Below, piece by piece: positions 31,479 to 39,164 of a DNA stretch of 51,885 nt (position 1 is its first letter; each line of letters begins with the position of its first letter). The stretch comes from Archangium violaceum Cb vi76 (lineage in GTDB: Bacteria; Myxococcota; Myxococcia; Myxococcales; Myxococcaceae). The stretch is from the NCBI RefSeq assembly GCF_000733295.1, contig NZ_JPMI01000257.1, positions 1 to 51,885 on the forward strand, given 5' to 3'. The notes beneath the pieces were generated by a model. It searched no databases and was not told the origin of the DNA. It saw only the letters and a list, made by a program, of their open reading frames with translations. A program made the position numbers and the translations under genes.

Positions 31479-33764
31479 ATGAAGACCCCGAAGAAGTCCC
31501 CGTTCCGCGCCACCCTCACCGCCGCGAGCCTCGGCATGCTCGCCGTCACCACCCAGGCCGGATGTGACGGCGCCGTCGAGGAGCCGCGGGCGGAAGAGAC
31601 GCCCTCCACGTTCGGTGGTGCCGAGCGCGCCTATCCGGGCCGCACCGGCGTGGCCCGCACCGGCATGCTGCGCACGGAGCGGGGCGAGCTCCAGGTGGAC
31701 TACGAGGAGATCGACGGCAACGCGGTCATCGACGGAGACATCGTGATGCCGCTGCACCTCCTCTCCGAGCCGGGCGAGCGCCATGCCAGTGGAACGGCCC
31801 GCGCCCATGCCTCGACGCGTTGGCCCAATGGCGTGGTGCCCTATGTGATCGACTCGGGGCTGAGCAGCCCGTCGCGCGTCACCAGCGCCATCGCGCACTG
31901 GACGGAGAAGACGAACATCAAGTTCGTTCCCCGCACGACCGAGACGGCCTACGTGAAGTTCGTGTCGGGCTCCGGGTGCAGCTCGTCCGTGGGCAGGACG
32001 GGCGGCGCGCAGAGCATCACGCTGGAGAGCGGCTGCTCCACCGGCAACGCCATCCATGAGATTGGCCATGCCCTGGGCGTGTGGCACGAGCAGATGCGCG
32101 GCGATCGTGACAACTACGTCACCATCAACTGGAACAACATCCAGTCCGGCTATTCGCACAACTTCCAGACGTACACGGCCAGTGGGTACGACGGCATGGA
32201 CGTGGGGGCGTACGACTACGGGTCCATCATGCACTACGGGCGCACCGCGTTCGGCATCAACGGCGCGGAGACGATCACCCCGCGAACCTCGGGCGTGACG
32301 ATCGGCCAGCGCGATGGACTGAGCTCGACCGACATCGAGACGATCCGGACCCTCTACGACGGCGTGACGGAGTTCTCCAATGTCTCCGGCTGGTGGGGGT
32401 CCGCCAACGCGGGCGGCGGCGTCGCCATCACCCAGCTCGACGGCGACTCCCGGCCCGACATGATCGTCTTCCACGTGGATGACCCGAGCGACGGCAACAA
32501 CGGCTACTACCGGATCGGCTGGAACATCGGCCAGGTCACGTACTCCAACGGAGCGGGCAGCAAGTATCAGCCCACGAGCTGGAGTGGCGTCATGAGCATC
32601 GGGGGCTGGTGGGGCAAGTACACGAGCGGCGCCGGCATCGCCGTGGGGGACATCAATGGCAACGGCCGGCCCGACCTGGTCGTCGTCCACGTCGACAATC
32701 CGGACGGCGCGGACAGCACCCATTACCGCATCGGCTGGGACCTGACGACGAGCGGCACCGTCTCGTCGTGGAGTGGCCCCTACGGCTTCTCGGGTGGATT
32801 CCACGGCAGCCGCACGCAAGGGGCCGATGTCGCCTTGCACGACATCAATGGCAACGGCCGGCCCGACCTGGTCGTGGGCACCGTCGATGATGCGAGTGGC
32901 GAGAACAGCATCTACTACGCGGTGGGGTGGGACCTCGGCACGAGTGGCGGCATCAGCTCGTACAGCGGCACGCACGCGAAGTCCGGCTGGGTGGGCAGCG
33001 CCACCTCGGACATGGGCCTCGATATCGCGGACATGGATGGCAACGGCCGGCCGGACCTCGTGATCTCCTGGGTGGATGCGCCCTCGGGTGATGACGTCCA
33101 CGTCTACCAGGTGGGCTATGATCTCTCGGCGGCGACGGGCGCGGTGTCATCGGGCTGGAGTGGCTCGGGCTCCTCGGCGACCACCGCCCGCACGCTCAAT
33201 GCGCGGCTGGGCGAGTCCACGCACGGGGCCGACGTGGCCGTCCACGACTTCAACAACGATGGGAGCAAGGATGTGGTCAGCTTCCACATCGATCACGTGA
33301 ACGACAACACGGGCTACCTCTCCGTGCTGATGGACCAGTCGGACAAGCTGTACAGCTTCACGGCGAAGCACAGCGGCAAGGCCATGGACATCCTGAACGC
33401 CGCCACCAATGACCAGGCCTGGCTGCACCAGTGGAGCTGGGGGAACGGTGACAACCAGAAGTTCTCCCTGCGTGCCACCCCGGACGGCTACTACTTCATC
33501 GTGCCGAGGCACAGCGGCAAGTGCCTGGACGTCGAGGCCAGCTCCACGGGGGATGGGGCCACTGTCTATCAGTGGTCGTGGAACGGCAACGACAACCAGA
33601 AGTTCTCGCTCGTGAACCACGGCGACGGCTACTACAGCCTCAAGGCCAAACACAGCGGCAAGTGCCTGGACGTCTTCGCCTTCAGCCAGGAGGACGGCGG
33701 CCACATCCTCCAGTGGACCTGCAATGGCTACGACAACCAGAAGTTCACGATGACCCGGCGCTAA
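31479..33764 (+). CDS. secreted astacin-like metalloprotease with FG-GAP and ricin-type repeats
   Basis: A 761-residue modular exoprotein. Residues 1-28 form an export signal ending in T-T-Q-A-G-C, so lipidation is possible. A propeptide precedes the catalytic domain (about 105-290): the zinc site H-E-I-G-H-A-L-G-V-W-H-E is at 193-204 and the Met-turn S-I-M-H-Y is at 249-253, diagnostic of astacins (M12A). Residues about 300-610 hold four or five FG-GAP/VCBS-like repeats with D-I-N-G-N-G-R-P-D-L-V-V calcium loops. Residues about 625-761 form a ricin-type beta-trefoil with three K-H/R-H-S-G-K-x-L/M-D and Q-W-S-W...D-N-Q-K-F repeats, probably carbohydrate binding. A role in degrading prey or matrix proteins is inferred. 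Confidence 0.93.
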   Translation: MKTPKKSPFRATLTAASLGMLAVTTQAGCDGAVEEPRAEETPSTFGGAERAYPGRTGVARTGMLRTERGELQVDYEEIDGNAVIDGDIVMPLHLLSEPGERHASGTARAHASTRWPNGVVPYVIDSGLSSPSRVTSAIAHWTEKTNIKFVPRTTETAYVKFVSGSGCSSSVGRTGGAQSITLESGCSTGNAIHEIGHALGVWHEQMRGDRDNYVTINWNNIQSGYSHNFQTYTASGYDGMDVGAYDYGSIMHYGRTAFGINGAETITPRTSGVTIGQRDGLSSTDIETIRTLYDGVTEFSNVSGWWGSANAGGGVAITQLDGDSRPDMIVFHVDDPSDGNNGYYRIGWNIGQVTYSNGAGSKYQPTSWSGVMSIGGWWGKYTSGAGIAVGDINGNGRPDLVVVHVDNPDGADSTHYRIGWDLTTSGTVSSWSGPYGFSGGFHGSRTQGADVALHDINGNGRPDLVVGTVDDASGENSIYYAVGWDLGTSGGISSYSGTHAKSGWVGSATSDMGLDIADMDGNGRPDLVISWVDAPSGDDVHVYQVGYDLSAATGAVSSGWSGSGSSATTARTLNARLGESTHGADVAVHDFNNDGSKDVVSFHIDHVNDNTGYLSVLMDQSDKLYSFTAKHSGKAMDILNAATNDQAWLHQWSWGNGDNQKFSLRATPDGYYFIVPRHSGKCLDVEASSTGDGATVYQWSWNGNDNQKFSLVNHGDGYYSLKAKHSGKCLDVFAFSQEDGGHILQWTCNGYDNQKFTMTRR

Positions 33765-33843
33765 GCCGGCCGAAGTAAGTCCGTACAGGGGTCTGTCCTC
33801 GGCTCGAAAGCAGGAGGGACCCCTCCGGGTCCGGTCTCGCCAG

Positions 33844-33866
33844 ACTTGTCCAACAGTTGGACAAGT
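33844..33866. promoter_or_regulatory. perfect 11-bp inverted repeat (operator or terminator)
   Basis: Arms ACTTGTCCAAC and GTTGGACAAGT around a single central A, 80 bp after the protease stop. The AT content is higher than in its surroundings and the one-base centre suits a dimeric repressor operator better than a terminator; either is possible. Confidence 0.55.
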
Positions 33867-34150
33867 TCGTGAAGAGCGCGCCCGGAAGGCGGACTCACCT
33901 GGCCAGGACCATGAGGACCTCGAGCGTGAAGAAGTCCTCGGAGAGCATCAGGGCGGTGGTGGCGCGGGCGGGCGCCGGGGTCACGGAAGGAGCCCAGTGC
34001 GGTGAACAGCTTGCCGCGGGCCCAGGGGGACGAGCGGCACGCCGGGCTGGTCAAGCCCACGGGGCGTGGCGGAGGCGGAGGTGCATGATGTCCCTCGATG
34101 AGGTGGCGGGAGAACGCCCAGGAGCCGGTTCTATTGCACGGGAACCCCCC

Positions 34151-34183
34151 GCGACATGTCGGGAGGCGTCGGCGACATGTCGC
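34151..34183. promoter_or_regulatory. tandem palindromic activator sites
   Basis: GCGACATGTCG at 34151-34161 and GGCGACATGTCGCC at 34171-34184 are palindromes whose centres are 21 bp apart, i.e. two helical turns, on the same DNA face. They lie about 60-80 bp upstream of the -24/-12 element, the usual position for enhancer-binding protein dimers. Confidence 0.6.
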
Positions 34184-34232
34184 CGACATCCCGTTGGAGG
34201 GGGTCTCCCTCTGAACGGTGGGTGGAGGAGGC

Positions 34233-34247
34233 TGGTACGGAGCTTGC
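34233..34247 (+). promoter_or_regulatory. probable sigma-54 (-24/-12) promoter
   Basis: TGGTACGGAGCTTGC matches the consensus TGGCACG-N4-TTGC with one mismatch (C to T) and correct spacing; the invariant GG and GC are present. Start of transcription would be near 34259, about 108 bp before the ATG at 34367. Confidence 0.65.
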
Positions 34248-34366
34248 GATGGCCTGATTCCGCGTCCCTGAGCCGCCTCACGAAGCGTCACTCAGGGGAG
34301 CGTTCACCGCGCCCGACGCTCACGATGCCGTGAGCGCGGCGCCTTCTCTTCGGAGTCAGTCCCCAT

Positions 34367-35326
34367 ATGAAGTTCGCCAAGTCGTTCCCTTCCCTCTGCG
34401 GCATCCTGGCGTGTGGCGCCACCCTCCTGCTGGCCGACCAGGCCCGGGCCGAGCTGTTGATCAACGTCGACACCGCGGGCTGCAACACCAACGTGGCCAT
34501 CAACAACGCCATCGGCCAGAGCTTCCGCGTGAACGCGGCCACCGATCTCCAGGCGATCGAGGTCTGGCTCAAGCCCGAGCTGTACTACACCACCTCCTAT
34601 GGCCTGGAGGTCTATGACGGGGAGGGGACGGGTGGAACGCGCCTGGCCACCTCCTCGACGACGCTGACGCTGGGCTCGCAGACGGGTGGAACACCCTCCG
34701 GCTGGTATGGCTTCTCCTTCGCCGGCCTGGGCCTCAACCTCCAGCCCAACCATGCCTACACCTTCCGGCTGGTGCGGCTCTCCACGTACTCCGGTGCCTT
34801 CTCCATGTGTGGCAACGTCTACGCCAATGGCATCCAGTACTGGCTGGGCTACTACGCGGACACGCCCTATGACATGTCCTTCCGGCTGCATGGCTCGCAG
34901 GCCCTGCCCATCGAGTCGCTGGCCTGGACGGCCTCCGGCCCCGGCACCCGGACGAGCACCCCGGACAGTGGCGCCGCGGAGGCGGTGACCTTCGACTACT
35001 ACCTCAATGGCTCCGGTGTCTGGAGCCCCCAGCAGTGGACCTTCTCGGCCGTCGCGCCGCAGTCCACCACCTTCAACTTCGACTGGAACTACTCCGGCTT
35101 CCACGCCTGGTTCATGGTGTACGCCAACGCGACCGCTTTCGCGGACGGGCCCAATGGCCGCACCCTCGTGAACCTCTACACGCGTAACTACGGGGATGGC
35201 TGGAACGTCAGCGGCACCGCCTCGCTCCCGCTCACCGCGGGCTACCCGTTCGGCATCATCGTCGATGGCCAGAACTTCGACAGCGACGCGCGCCTGATTG
35301 GAAACGTGAAGATCACCTCCAAGTAG
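34367..35326 (+). CDS. secreted protein of unknown function under probable sigma-54 control
   Basis: A 319-residue product. A signal peptide (M-K-F-A-K-S-F-P-S-L-C-G-I-L-A-C-G-A-T-L-L-L) cleaves after Q-A-R-A (about residue 28). The mature protein appears to be two all-beta modules: about 30-185, with aromatic-rich strands (Y-Y-T-T-S-Y-G-L-E-V-Y-D, G-W-Y-G-F-S-F) resembling a jelly-roll or DUF-type carbohydrate-binding fold, and about 195-319, with F-N-F-D-W-N-Y-S-G-F-H-A-W-F, which looks like another beta-sandwich. Two cysteines only in the mature protein. No catalytic motif. It is monocistronic, followed by a short inverted repeat, with the promoter described at 34233. Confidence 0.82.
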   Translation: MKFAKSFPSLCGILACGATLLLADQARAELLINVDTAGCNTNVAINNAIGQSFRVNAATDLQAIEVWLKPELYYTTSYGLEVYDGEGTGGTRLATSSTTLTLGSQTGGTPSGWYGFSFAGLGLNLQPNHAYTFRLVRLSTYSGAFSMCGNVYANGIQYWLGYYADTPYDMSFRLHGSQALPIESLAWTASGPGTRTSTPDSGAAEAVTFDYYLNGSGVWSPQQWTFSAVAPQSTTFNFDWNYSGFHAWFMVYANATAFADGPNGRTLVNLYTRNYGDGWNVSGTASLPLTAGYPFGIIVDGQNFDSDARLIGNVKITSK

Positions 35327-35345
35327 GGCTCGTGTCTCCACCTGT

Positions 35346-35365
35346 CCCGGGAGCGGTGTCCCGGG
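35346..35365. terminator. putative bidirectional terminator
   Basis: CCCGGG repeated around AGCGGTGT forms a six-bp stem with eight-base loop between convergent genes ending at 35326 and 35386. Also a direct repeat of TGTCCCGGG. Weak evidence. Confidence 0.4.
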
Positions 35366-35385
35366 GCTGGTGTGCTCGAGGGGGC

Positions 35386-36552
35386 TCAGCCCTGCACGGG
35401 GTGCTGGGCGAGCAGCGTCAGCAGGTCCTCTCCGTAGAGTTCCACCCGCTTCTCCCCGAAGTACGGCACCGCCCTCAGCTCGTCCAGGTCCGCCGGGGGC
35501 CGTGACACGAGCACGTCGAACACCGGGTTGGGCAGCACCACCGACGGCATCACCTTCCGCGCCGTCGCCTTCTCCGCGCGCCACGCCTTCAGCGCTTCCT
35601 CGCGCTTGCGCCGGTTCGCGTCCTTCGGTCCCTTCTGCTCCTCCGCCGGCTTCAGCTCGCCCCGCCGGGACTTCTCCAGCAGCTCGCGCACCAGGGCGAT
35701 GATTTCATCCCCATGCGCCCTCACGAAGGCACCCCGGACTCCCGCCGCCTTCGCCAGCTCCCTCGGGTTGCCCGGCGGCTTCACCGCGATGTCCGAGATG
35801 GCCATGTTGGAGAGCATCCTCCCCATGGGCACGTTCTCCGCCTCGGCCCACTCCAGCCGCTTGCGGTGCAACGCCTGGGCAATCGCGTTGGCCAGCACCA
35901 TCTGCGTCGGCGTCAGCCCCGCCTTCGGCAGGCGCGGCTTGAAGTCCGCCCCCACCTCCGGCCTCGCCGCCGCCTCGTCGCACATGCGCTGGCAGTCCAG
36001 CAGCACCTCCTCGAGGATGCCCGCCTTGCGCGTCTCCTCCCTCACCTGCCGGCCCAGCTCCACCAGGTAGCGCACGTCGTTGGCGATGTAGTCCCGCATC
36101 CCCGGCGGCAGCGGCCTCAGCGAGAAGTCCGACTGCTGGTGCTCCTTCGGCAGCTCCACGCCCAGCCGCTCGCGCGCCAGGTCCGCCAGCCCCACCTTGG
36201 GCCAGCCCAGCAGCGTCGCCGCCCGGTGCGTGTCGAACAGCCCCCGCACCCTCACTCCCGCCTCGGCCAGGTAGGGCAGGTCCCCCCCGGCCGCATGGAA
36301 GAACTTGGTCCGGTCCGGGTCCCCCATCACCGGGGCGAGCAGGGCGGCCTCCACCCCGGGCTGGAGCGTGTCGAAGAGGAGCACCTCCTCGTCCGTGGCC
36401 ACCTGGAGGAAGCACAGGCGGGCGCGGAAGGCGTGCATCGCATCCGCCTCCACGTCCACGGCCAGCTCCCGGGCCCCTTCGAGCTTCCGGGCGGCCGTCT
36501 GGGCCCCCTCTGAATCGATGATGTCCTGCGCACCTTGTGGGAAGCTCTGCAT
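35386..36552 (-). CDS. ribonuclease D-type 3'-5' exonuclease with HRDC domain
   Basis: A 388-residue DEDDy exonuclease from ATG 36552. Catalytic acidic residues are visible: D33 and E35 in A-V-D-V-E-A-D, D91 in G-G-D-L-P-Y-L, and the Exo III pair Y155 and D159 in Y-I-A-N-D-V. An HRDC-like helical domain follows at about 205-285 (L-T-P-T-Q-M-V-L-A-N-A-I-A-Q-A-L-H-R-K-R), and a lysine/glutamate-rich tail of about 100 residues leads to a second HRDC-like or RNA-contacting segment (A-V-P-Y-F-G-E-K-R-V-E-L-Y-G-E). RNase D trims tRNA 3' ends. It is divergent from ttcA. Confidence 0.92.
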   Translation of the reverse strand: MQSFPQGAQDIIDSEGAQTAARKLEGARELAVDVEADAMHAFRARLCFLQVATDEEVLLFDTLQPGVEAALLAPVMGDPDRTKFFHAAGGDLPYLAEAGVRVRGLFDTHRAATLLGWPKVGLADLARERLGVELPKEHQQSDFSLRPLPPGMRDYIANDVRYLVELGRQVREETRKAGILEEVLLDCQRMCDEAAARPEVGADFKPRLPKAGLTPTQMVLANAIAQALHRKRLEWAEAENVPMGRMLSNMAISDIAVKPPGNPRELAKAAGVRGAFVRAHGDEIIALVRELLEKSRRGELKPAEEQKGPKDANRRKREEALKAWRAEKATARKVMPSVVLPNPVFDVLVSRPPADLDELRAVPYFGEKRVELYGEDLLTLLAQHPVQG

Positions 36553-36630
36553 GGCGAGAAGCAGGCTAGCGGACCAGGTGTGTACGTGTAGCGTGTTTTT
36601 TCCCAAGCCGCCGCTAGGATGACAACCCCG

Positions 36631-37479
36631 ATGAACCCCGACGTCCTTCGCCTCGAGAAGAGCCTGCTCGGCCACATGGGCCGTGCCATTTCGGACTACT
36701 CCCTCATCTCCGAGGGGGACCGCATCATGGTGGGTGTGTCCGGTGGCAAGGACTCGTACACCATGCTGTACCTCCTCCGGGAGCTCCAGCGCCGCGCGCC
36801 CGTGAAGTTCGACCTGCTGGCGGTCAACCTCGACCAGGGCCACCCCGGCTTCCCGGCCGACAAGCTGGAGGGCTGGTTCAAGTCCGAGGGCTTCGCCTAC
36901 AAGATGCTCAAGGAGGACACCTACTCCATCGTCCTGGAGAAGACGCCTCCCGGGAAGACGCAATGCGCCGTCTGCTCCCGCATGCGCCGCGGCATCCTCT
37001 ATACGGCGGCGGTGGAGCTGGGCTGCAACAAGATCGCCCTCGGCCACCACCGGGACGACCTCATCCACACCCTGCTGCTCAACCTCTTCTTCGCCGGCTC
37101 GCTCAAGGCCATGCCGCCCATCCTCAAGAGCGACGATGGGCGCAACACCGTCATCCGCCCCCTGTGCTACGCGCCGGAGAAGGAGATCGCCGCCTACGCC
37201 GAGGCCCGGCGGTTCCCCATCATCCCCTGCGATTTGTGCGGCACGCAGGAGAACCTCCAGCGCAAGCGCATGCAGAAGCTGATGGAGGAGCTGGGCAAGG
37301 AGATTCCCAACGTCCGGCAGAGCGTGCTCTCCGCCATGAGCAACGTGCGGCCGAGTCACCTGTTGGACAAGAGCGTTTTCGACTTCTCCTCGCTCGCGTC
37401 CGAGGGTACTCCAGCAGGGGAAGCGCAGGCGCAGACGACGACCGCAGCACGAATCCAGGGAGGGCTGGCGGATGCCTAA
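36631..37479 (+). CDS. ttcA: tRNA 2-thiocytidine(32) synthetase-type ATPase
   Basis: A 282-residue PP-loop protein. ATG 36631 gives the family-like start; ATG 36619 would add four residues. The PP-loop S-G-G-K-D-S is at 37-42. Iron-sulfur cysteines are C112 and C115 (Q-C-A-V-C-S) and C203 (P-C-D-L-C-G-T-Q), the TtcA signature for a [4Fe-4S] cluster. L-G-H-H-R-D-D at about 137-143 is the adenylation/histidine block. TtcA thiolates C32 of certain tRNAs. The last eight bases overlap the next gene, so the TerB-like protein is co-translated. Confidence 0.94.
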   Translation: MNPDVLRLEKSLLGHMGRAISDYSLISEGDRIMVGVSGGKDSYTMLYLLRELQRRAPVKFDLLAVNLDQGHPGFPADKLEGWFKSEGFAYKMLKEDTYSIVLEKTPPGKTQCAVCSRMRRGILYTAAVELGCNKIALGHHRDDLIHTLLLNLFFAGSLKAMPPILKSDDGRNTVIRPLCYAPEKEIAAYAEARRFPIIPCDLCGTQENLQRKRMQKLMEELGKEIPNVRQSVLSAMSNVRPSHLLDKSVFDFSSLASEGTPAGEAQAQTTTAARIQGGLADA

Positions 37480-38296
37480 GGAAGCGGTGAAGGCGCGCAG
37501 GGAGCGGAACGAGGCGCTGGTGGAGGTGATGCTGCTGGCGGCCATGGCGGATGGTCAGGTGTCTCAGCGGGAGCTGCAGATGTTGTTGCGGCGCGTCATC
37601 GAGCGCCCCGAGTTCGAGGGCACCAAACCCGAGGAGCTCAACGCGCTGGTGGAGGCGAGCGCCCAGCGGCTGTCCAAGGCGCACGACCTGGAGGAGATTC
37701 TCGCCTCGCTGCGGGCGCGGCTGCCCAACCACAAGAACCGGATGCTGGCCTTCGGGCTGGCGGCGTCCATCGCGTTCTCGGACCACCGGGCCACGCGCAC
37801 GGAGCTGGGCCTGCTCAAGACGTTCCAGGCGGCGCTGGGCATCTCCGAGGACGAGGTGGCTCAAATCATCGACGTCATCGAGGGCGGAGGGAGCCTGTCG
37901 GAGGCGCTGGGTGAGCCGCTGGAGCGGCTGTTCGCCGAGGTGATGGTGCTGGTGAGCGCGGCGGACGGGCACCTGAAGGAGGCCGAGGCGCGGGCGCTGG
38001 TGGAGAGCTTCGCGTCGGATCCGCTCTTCCACAACGTGAGCCCCGAGCGGGCGCAGGCCTTCGTGAGCGAGGCGGTGTCGGCGCTGGCCGCCGAGGGGCT
38101 GCCGGCCCGGCTGCAGGTGATGGCGCACGGGCTGACGACGCACCAGCAGCGGCTGAAGGCCTACCGGTTGGCGACGAAGATCGCCCACGCGGGAGGCCAG
38201 GAGCCGAGCCTCGCCGAGCAGCGGATTCTGCACATGCTCCAGGCGACGTTCGGATTGGCGGACGACGAAGTGGCGCGACTGGACGCCGAGGCGTAG
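37472..38296 (+). CDS. TerB-like protein
   Basis: A 274-residue cytoplasmic, all-helical protein with two TerB-like halves. The first (about 12-120) has [18 protein letters not shown] and the second (about 148-260) has [18 protein letters not shown]; both keep the A-D-G helix-break that follows the first helix in TerB domains and could bind metal. The function is unknown; TerB-type domains occur in stress- and tellurite-related proteins. It overlaps ttcA by eight bases and precedes the PhnD-like gene by 16 bp, so all three (ttcA, TerB, PhnD-like) appear to form an operon. Confidence 0.8.
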   Translation: MPKEAVKARRERNEALVEVMLLAAMADGQVSQRELQMLLRRVIERPEFEGTKPEELNALVEASAQRLSKAHDLEEILASLRARLPNHKNRMLAFGLAASIAFSDHRATRTELGLLKTFQAALGISEDEVAQIIDVIEGGGSLSEALGEPLERLFAEVMVLVSAADGHLKEAEARALVESFASDPLFHNVSPERAQAFVSEAVSALAAEGLPARLQVMAHGLTTHQQRLKAYRLATKIAHAGGQEPSLAEQRILHMLQATFGLADDEVARLDAEA

Positions 38297-38312
38297 ACAC
38301 GGGCTCCCGACC

Positions 38313-39134
38313 ATGTCCGCCCCTCCTCCCAACCCGGCACGATTCTCCTTCCGCTTCGGTCTGCCGCCCTCGCTGGGCAACGCGCTGGCGCGCGAGCGGG
38401 CCGAGCGGCTCACCGCGTTCATCGAGAAGGCCCTGGGCCGCAAGGTGGAAGTGAGCGTGGCGTCCACCTACGAGGCGCTCGCCAAGGATCTGCTGGCGGG
38501 CCGGGCGGATGCCGTGTGGGCGCCGCCCTTCGTGTGCGCGCGGGTGGAGGCCATGGGCGTGCGGGTGCTGGCGCGCGGGGTGCGGCGCGGGCGCTCGTCG
38601 TACCGCTCGGCGCTGGTGGCGAAGGCGGGCTCCGGGCTGACGCTGGACTCGTTGCAGGGCACGCGCGTGGCGTGGGTGGACCGGGACTCGGTGGGCGGCT
38701 ACCTGCTGCCGGTGGCGTACCTGAAGGCCGGAGGCCGCGAGCCGGTGAAGACGTTCGCCGCGCAGCAGTTCGCGGGCTCGTACAAGGCGGCCCTGGAGGC
38801 CGTGCAGGGTGGACAGGCGGACGTGGCGAGCATCTTCTGCCCGCCGGAGTCCACGGGGCTGACGTACGCGGACGGCGTGGAGGTGGTGCTGCCGGGGAAG
38901 GGCGGGGCGTTCGAGCTCATCGCCTACACCGAGGAAGCGCCCAATGACGGGGTGCCGGTGGGCATGGGGGTGGCGCCGGAAGTGGCGGGCCAGTTGGAGC
39001 GCGCGCTGCTGAGCCTGCACGAGACCGAGGACGGCAAGCGCCTGCTGGAGGAGCTCTTCTCGGCGGAGCGCTTCGAGCCCGCGCCGCGGATGGGCTACCG
39101 GGCCCTCTACCGCGTGGCACTCGCGAGCCTCTGA
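38313..39134 (+). CDS. PhnD-like phosphate/phosphonate-binding family protein, no signal peptide
   Basis: A 273-residue protein of the periplasmic-binding-protein-like PhnD superfamily: F-R-F-G-L-P-P-S-L (12-20), I-E-K-A-L-G-R-K-V-E-V-S-V-A-S-T-Y-E-A-L (about 37-56), L-A-G-R-A-D-A-V-W-A-P-P (about 60-71), and the late Q-G-G-Q-A-D-V-A-S-I-F (about 163-173). It has no signal peptide, so it is expected in the cytoplasm, unlike a true transport receptor. No permease or ATPase gene is nearby. It might be a ligand sensor or the start of a pathway not linked to transport; this is inference. It sits in a probable operon behind ttcA and the TerB-like gene. Confidence 0.78.
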   Translation: MSAPPPNPARFSFRFGLPPSLGNALARERAERLTAFIEKALGRKVEVSVASTYEALAKDLLAGRADAVWAPPFVCARVEAMGVRVLARGVRRGRSSYRSALVAKAGSGLTLDSLQGTRVAWVDRDSVGGYLLPVAYLKAGGREPVKTFAAQQFAGSYKAALEAVQGGQADVASIFCPPESTGLTYADGVEVVLPGKGGAFELIAYTEEAPNDGVPVGMGVAPEVAGQLERALLSLHETEDGKRLLEELFSAERFEPAPRMGYRALYRVALASL

Positions 39135-39164
39135 GCTCCTGGCCCGCCGAGGGAGAATCAACGG

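Larger units (their letters stand above)
33765..34366. other. 602-bp intergenic region with regulatory dyads
   Basis: No supportable gene on either strand. It holds a 23-bp inverted repeat (33844-33866), a pair of tandem palindromes (34151-34183) and a probable sigma-54 promoter (34233-34247). The stretch 33895-34080 on the minus strand is frame-broken and only vaguely protein-like. Confidence 0.65.

Noticed and set aside
33895-34080. Possible RidA-like gene remnant on the minus strand (P-A-R-A-T-T-A...L-E-V-L before a stop at 33895)
   Set aside because: Only a vague resemblance over about 20 residues, with frame breaks before it. Not enough to call a pseudogene.
36568-36617. CTAGCGG ... CCGCTAG arms 36 bp apart with a T6 run between RNase D and ttcA
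   Set aside because: Arms are far apart and no known site matches; could be chance. Left as unannotated promoter region.
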